A DNA stretch of 64,000 nt from Streptomyces humidus. GTDB taxonomy: Bacteria; Actinomycetota; Actinomycetes; Streptomycetales; Streptomycetaceae. Where the stretch lies: contig NZ_BMTL01000008.1 of NCBI RefSeq assembly GCF_014649655.1, positions 1 through 64,000 on the forward strand, read 5' to 3'. Every line of letters begins with the position of its first letter. The first letter of the stretch is position 1. Below the pieces are notes generated by a model. That model was not told the DNA's origin. It did not search any database and saw only the letters and a program-made list of their open reading frames with translations. Positions 61,724 to 64,000 of the stretch are shown here, piece by piece. Position numbers and translations under genes: made by a program.

Positions 61724-63237
61724 GCGGCGGCCCTCCCCGTGGCTGCGGCCATCACGCTCTCCTCGGTGGCTTCGGTGCGGGCGATCTCGGCGGTGAGCCG
61801 GCCCTCGTGCATCACCAGCACGCGGTCGGCCATGCCGAGGATCTCGGGCAGGTCGGAGGAGATCATCAGGACGGCGACCCCGTCGGCGGCCAGCTCGGAC
61901 AGCAGCCGGTGCACCTCGGCCTTGGTGCCGACGTCGATGCCGCGGGTCGGCTCGTCGACGATCAGCACCTTGGGGCCGGTGGCCAGCCACTTGGCGAGGA
62001 CGACTTTCTGCTGGTTGCCGCCCGAGAGCGTGTTGACGGTGTCGGCGATCCGGGCGTACTTCACCTGGAGCCTGACCGCCCAGTCGAGGGCGCGGCTGCG
62101 CTCGGCGCCGCGGTCCATCAGACCGGCCTTCACGGTGGTGCGCAGGCCGGTGAGGCCGATGTTGCGTTCGATGGACATGTCCATCACCAGACCCTGGGCG
62201 CGCCGGTCCTCGGGCACCAGGGCGAGGCCGGCGGTCATCGCGGTGGAGGGCGCGCCGTTGGTGAGCGGGCGGCCGTCCACGACGACCTCGCCGGCGTCCC
62301 AGCGGTCGATGCCGAAGACCGCGCGGGCGACCTCGGTGCGGCCGGCGCCCACGAGTCCGGCGAGGCCCACGATCTCACCGCGGCGGACCTCGAAGGAGAC
62401 GTCGGTGAAGACGCCCTCGCGGGTCAGCCGGCGGACGCTGAGGGCGACCTCGCCGGGCGTGACGTCCTGCTTGGGGTAGAGCTCGTCGAGGTCGCGGCCG
62501 ACCATCCGGCGGACCAGGTCGTCCTCGGTCATGCCGTCGACCGGCTCGCTGGCGATCCACGCGCCGTCGCGCAGGGTGGTCACCCGACCGCAGATCTCGA
62601 AGATCTCCTCCAGCCGGTGGGAGATGAACAGGACCGCCGCTCCCTGTTCGCGCAGGGTGCGCACCACGCCGAAGAGGCGGGCGACCTCGCTGCCGGTGAG
62701 GGCCGCGGTCGGCTCGTCCATGATCAGGACACGGGCGTCGAAGGAGAGCGCCTTGGCGATCTCGACGATCTGCTGGTCGGCGATGGACAGTCCGCGCGCC
62801 GGCCGGTCGGGGTCGAGGTCGACGCCGAGGCGCTTCATCAGGGCGACGGTGGCCGCGCGGGTGGCCTTGTGGTCGATGCGGCCGAGGGCGCGTCGGGGCC
62901 GGCGGCCCATGAAGATGTTCTCGGCGATCGACAGGTCGGGGAAGAGCGTGGGCTCCTGGTAGATCACGGCGATGCCGGCGTCGCGGGCGTCGCCGGGGCC
63001 GTGGAAGACGACGGGCTCGCCGTCGAGCAGCACCCGGCCGGCGTCCGGTCGGTGCACCCCCGCGAGGGTTTTGATCAGGGTCGACTTGCCCGCGCCGTTC
63101 TCGCCGGCGAGGGCGTGGACCTCGCCGGGGAACAGCTCCAGGGAGACGCCCCGCAGGGCGCGTACGGCGCCGAAGGACTTGGCTACGTCCTTCAGCGCCA
63201 GCACCGGGGCAGGTCCCGTGTCGGACGGGTGGGTCAT
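61720..63237 (-). CDS. rhaT: Rhamnose ABC transporter ATP-binding protein (double ABC domain)
   Basis: This 505-residue RbsA-type ATPase powers import. The first ABC domain has [16 protein letters not shown] and the signature [16 protein letters not shown] with [15 protein letters not shown]. The second has the degenerate Walker [17 protein letters not shown], signature [16 protein letters not shown] and [12 protein letters not shown]. It is the first gene of the operon. ATG 63237 with GAGGAG is preferred over a start 51 bases upstream. Confidence 0.95.
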   Translation of the reverse strand: MTHPSDTGPAPVLALKDVAKSFGAVRALRGVSLELFPGEVHALAGENGAGKSTLIKTLAGVHRPDAGRVLLDGEPVVFHGPGDARDAGIAVIYQEPTLFPDLSIAENIFMGRRPRRALGRIDHKATRAATVALMKRLGVDLDPDRPARGLSIADQQIVEIAKALSFDARVLIMDEPTAALTGSEVARLFGVVRTLREQGAAVLFISHRLEEIFEICGRVTTLRDGAWIASEPVDGMTEDDLVRRMVGRDLDELYPKQDVTPGEVALSVRRLTREGVFTDVSFEVRRGEIVGLAGLVGAGRTEVARAVFGIDRWDAGEVVVDGRPLTNGAPSTAMTAGLALVPEDRRAQGLVMDMSIERNIGLTGLRTTVKAGLMDRGAERSRALDWAVRLQVKYARIADTVNTLSGGNQQKVVLAKWLATGPKVLIVDEPTRGIDVGTKAEVHRLLSELAADGVAVLMISSDLPEILGMADRVLVMHEGRLTAEIARTEATEESVMAAATGRAAA

Positions 63238-63295
63238 GGGTGGCTCCTCGACGACGTCCGCGGACCGACGCCCCGGGGGGGCCGTCACGACGACG

Positions 63296-63307
63296 TGAAA
63301 GGTTTCA
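63296..63307. promoter_or_regulatory. LacI-type operator 1
   Basis: TGAAA-GG-TTTCA, close to the LacI-family pattern TGAAACGTTTCA. It lies about 15-25 bases downstream of the leftward -10 box, where a repressor would block the import operon. Confidence 0.65.
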
Positions 63308-63321
63308 ACTGGATTGCCGGG

Positions 63322-63351
63322 ACGTTAGGCATCGCGGGCTTGTCACGTCAA
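63322..63351 (-). promoter_or_regulatory. Promoter of the rhamnose import operon
   Basis: Minus-strand TTGACG (63351-63346) and TAACGT (63327-63322) with 18 bases between them. Confidence 0.6.
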
Positions 63352-63361
63352 TGGGTCCGTG

Positions 63362-63376
63362 TCGAAAATCTTTCGA
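63362..63376. promoter_or_regulatory. LacI-type operator 2
   Basis: TCGAAA-ATC-TTTCGA, perfect six-base arms, between the two divergent promoters. Confidence 0.55.
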
Positions 63377-63425
63377 TAGTCGTAGGTCACGCGGCGGTCA
63401 CGGAAGGCGAGCCAGGCCCGGGGGC

Positions 63426-63454
63426 TTGACACTCCCCCGACGGGCTCATAGCTT
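63426..63454 (+). promoter_or_regulatory. rhaI: Promoter of rhaI
   Basis: TTGACA (63426-63431) and TAGCTT (63449-63454) separated by 17 bases, a near-ideal housekeeping promoter about 100 bases before the start codon. Confidence 0.7.
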
Positions 63455-63471
63455 CCCGTTCTGAATCGTTT

Positions 63472-63483
63472 CATCAGCAGCAG
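63472..63483. promoter_or_regulatory. rhaI: LacI-type operator 3
   Basis: TGAATCGTTTCA, 11 of 12 matches to TGAAACGTTTCA, about 10-20 bases past the predicted rhaI transcription start. Confidence 0.65.
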
Positions 63484-63557
63484 GTCCGGAAGCGTCCTCG
63501 GAAGGCTCTGGCAGCCGCTGCGGATGTACTTCCGGACCGATGTCACAGGAGCCCGAA

Positions 63558-64000
63558 GTGACCGACCTCGCAGCGGTGAAGGCCGCGCTGAAGACCCAGG
63601 CCGTCGAGACACCGTCGTGGGCGTACGGGAACTCGGGGACCCGGTTCAAGGTGTTCGCCCAGCAGGGCGTCCCCCGTACCCCGCAGGAGAAGCTGGAGGA
63701 CGCCGCACAGGTGCACGCGTTCACCGGCGTGGCGCCGACCGTCGCGCTGCACATCCCGTGGGACGAAGTGGAGGACTACTCCGCACTTGCGAAACATGCC
63801 GAGGACCGGGGCGTGAAGCTGGGGGCCATCAACTCCAACACGTTCCAGGACGACGCCTACCGACTCGGCAGCATCTGCCACCCGGAGGCGGCGGTACGGC
63901 GCAAGGCCGTCGATCACCTGCTTGCCTGCGTCGACATCATGGACGCGACGGGCTCGGCCGATCTGAAGCTGTGGTTCGCGGACGGGACCAACTATCCCGG
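63558..64000 (+). CDS. rhaI: L-rhamnose isomerase, N-terminal part
   Basis: Converts L-rhamnose to L-rhamnulose, the first step of catabolism. The first 147 codons are in the window; the rest lies beyond the right edge. VTDLAAVKAALKTQAVETPS, WAYGNSGTRFKVFAQQGVPR, HIPWDEVEDYSALAKHAEDRG, AINSNTFQDDAYRLGSICHPE and LKLWFADGTNYPG match the Pseudomonas/actinobacterial RhaI type (not E. coli RhaA). GTG 63558 has AGGAG seven bases upstream; an in-frame ATG at 63540 lacks a site. Rhamnulose kinase or aldolase genes probably follow outside the window. Confidence 0.94.
   Translation, partial: MTDLAAVKAALKTQAVETPSWAYGNSGTRFKVFAQQGVPRTPQEKLEDAAQVHAFTGVAPTVALHIPWDEVEDYSALAKHAEDRGVKLGAINSNTFQDDAYRLGSICHPEAAVRRKAVDHLLACVDIMDATGSADLKLWFADGTNYP

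Larger units (their letters stand above)
63238..63557. promoter_or_regulatory. Divergent rhamnose promoter region
   Basis: The 320 bases between rhaT and rhaI hold one promoter in each direction and three LacI-type palindromes, listed separately. One palindrome lies just past each predicted transcription start, and one lies between the two promoters, so a single repressor could shut both units. Confidence 0.7.

Noticed and set aside
1..64000. tRNA, rRNA, insertion sequences, attachment sites and riboswitches
   Set aside because: Looked for cloverleaf-type ends, transposase motifs and long terminal repeats while reading; nothing could be supported. A tRNAscan/Infernal search would settle it.

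Overview
The window is high-GC actinobacterial DNA, almost certainly from Streptomyces or a close relative. Evidence for this: very strong GC bias in third codon positions, frequent GTG and TTG starts, one rare TTA codon placed in a regulator, a twin-arginine lipoprotein, SpoIIE/STAS sigma-control genes, a SARP regulator and a modular type I polyketide synthase (PKS). No rRNA, tRNA, CRISPR array or complete insertion sequence was recognised.

Region 1 (1-15,919, all on the minus strand) is one edge of a type I PKS cluster. Reading with transcription: a flavin reductase, a LuxR-type regulator with a TTA codon, a five-gene methoxymalonyl-ACP cassette (fkbK, fkbG, fkbJ, fkbI, fkbH homologues, tightly overlapped), a short SARP-type regulator, a PKS protein of one fully reducing module (KS-AT-DH-ER-KR-ACP, methylmalonyl-type AT), and the first 322 codons of the next PKS protein, which runs off the left edge. 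The cluster makes the unusual extender methoxymalonyl-ACP and presumably puts it, with methylmalonyl units, into a reduced polyketide. The product cannot be named from this window.

Region 2 (16 kb-55 kb) is ordinary chromosome with many small transcription units. It holds MsrA, a cysteine hydrolase, a PAS-GAF-SpoIIE-kinase sensor phosphatase, an ion transporter, a sigma-like/zinc-finger/ricin-lectin membrane protein, a P450 with its ferredoxin, a LysE exporter, a Ddn-type F420 enzyme, a CDF metal transporter, a glutathionyl-hydroquinone reductase, and a DUF1304/TetR pair with a clear operator. It continues with an alcohol and aldehyde dehydrogenase operon facing a MarR gene over two matching palindromes, an STAS protein, a PRPP synthetase paralogue, a PHP protein, a ROK regulator with a palindrome, two small-molecule kinases, a lactonase lipoprotein, a DUF2470 gene behind an iron box, and a BM3-like P450 opposite a TetR gene. 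A decayed dehydrogenase remnant lies at 32.6-32.8 kb.

Region 3 (55.5 kb-64 kb) is an L-rhamnose catabolic locus. One minus-strand operon encodes the ABC importer (ATPase, two permeases, lipoprotein receptor), rhamnose mutarotase, a secreted BNR-type beta-propeller enzyme and a LacI repressor. L-rhamnose isomerase is transcribed the other way and runs off the right edge. The divergent promoter region carries two good promoters and three LacI-like palindromes. Together the genes suggest release of rhamnose outside the cell, uptake, anomer conversion and isomerisation under one repressor.
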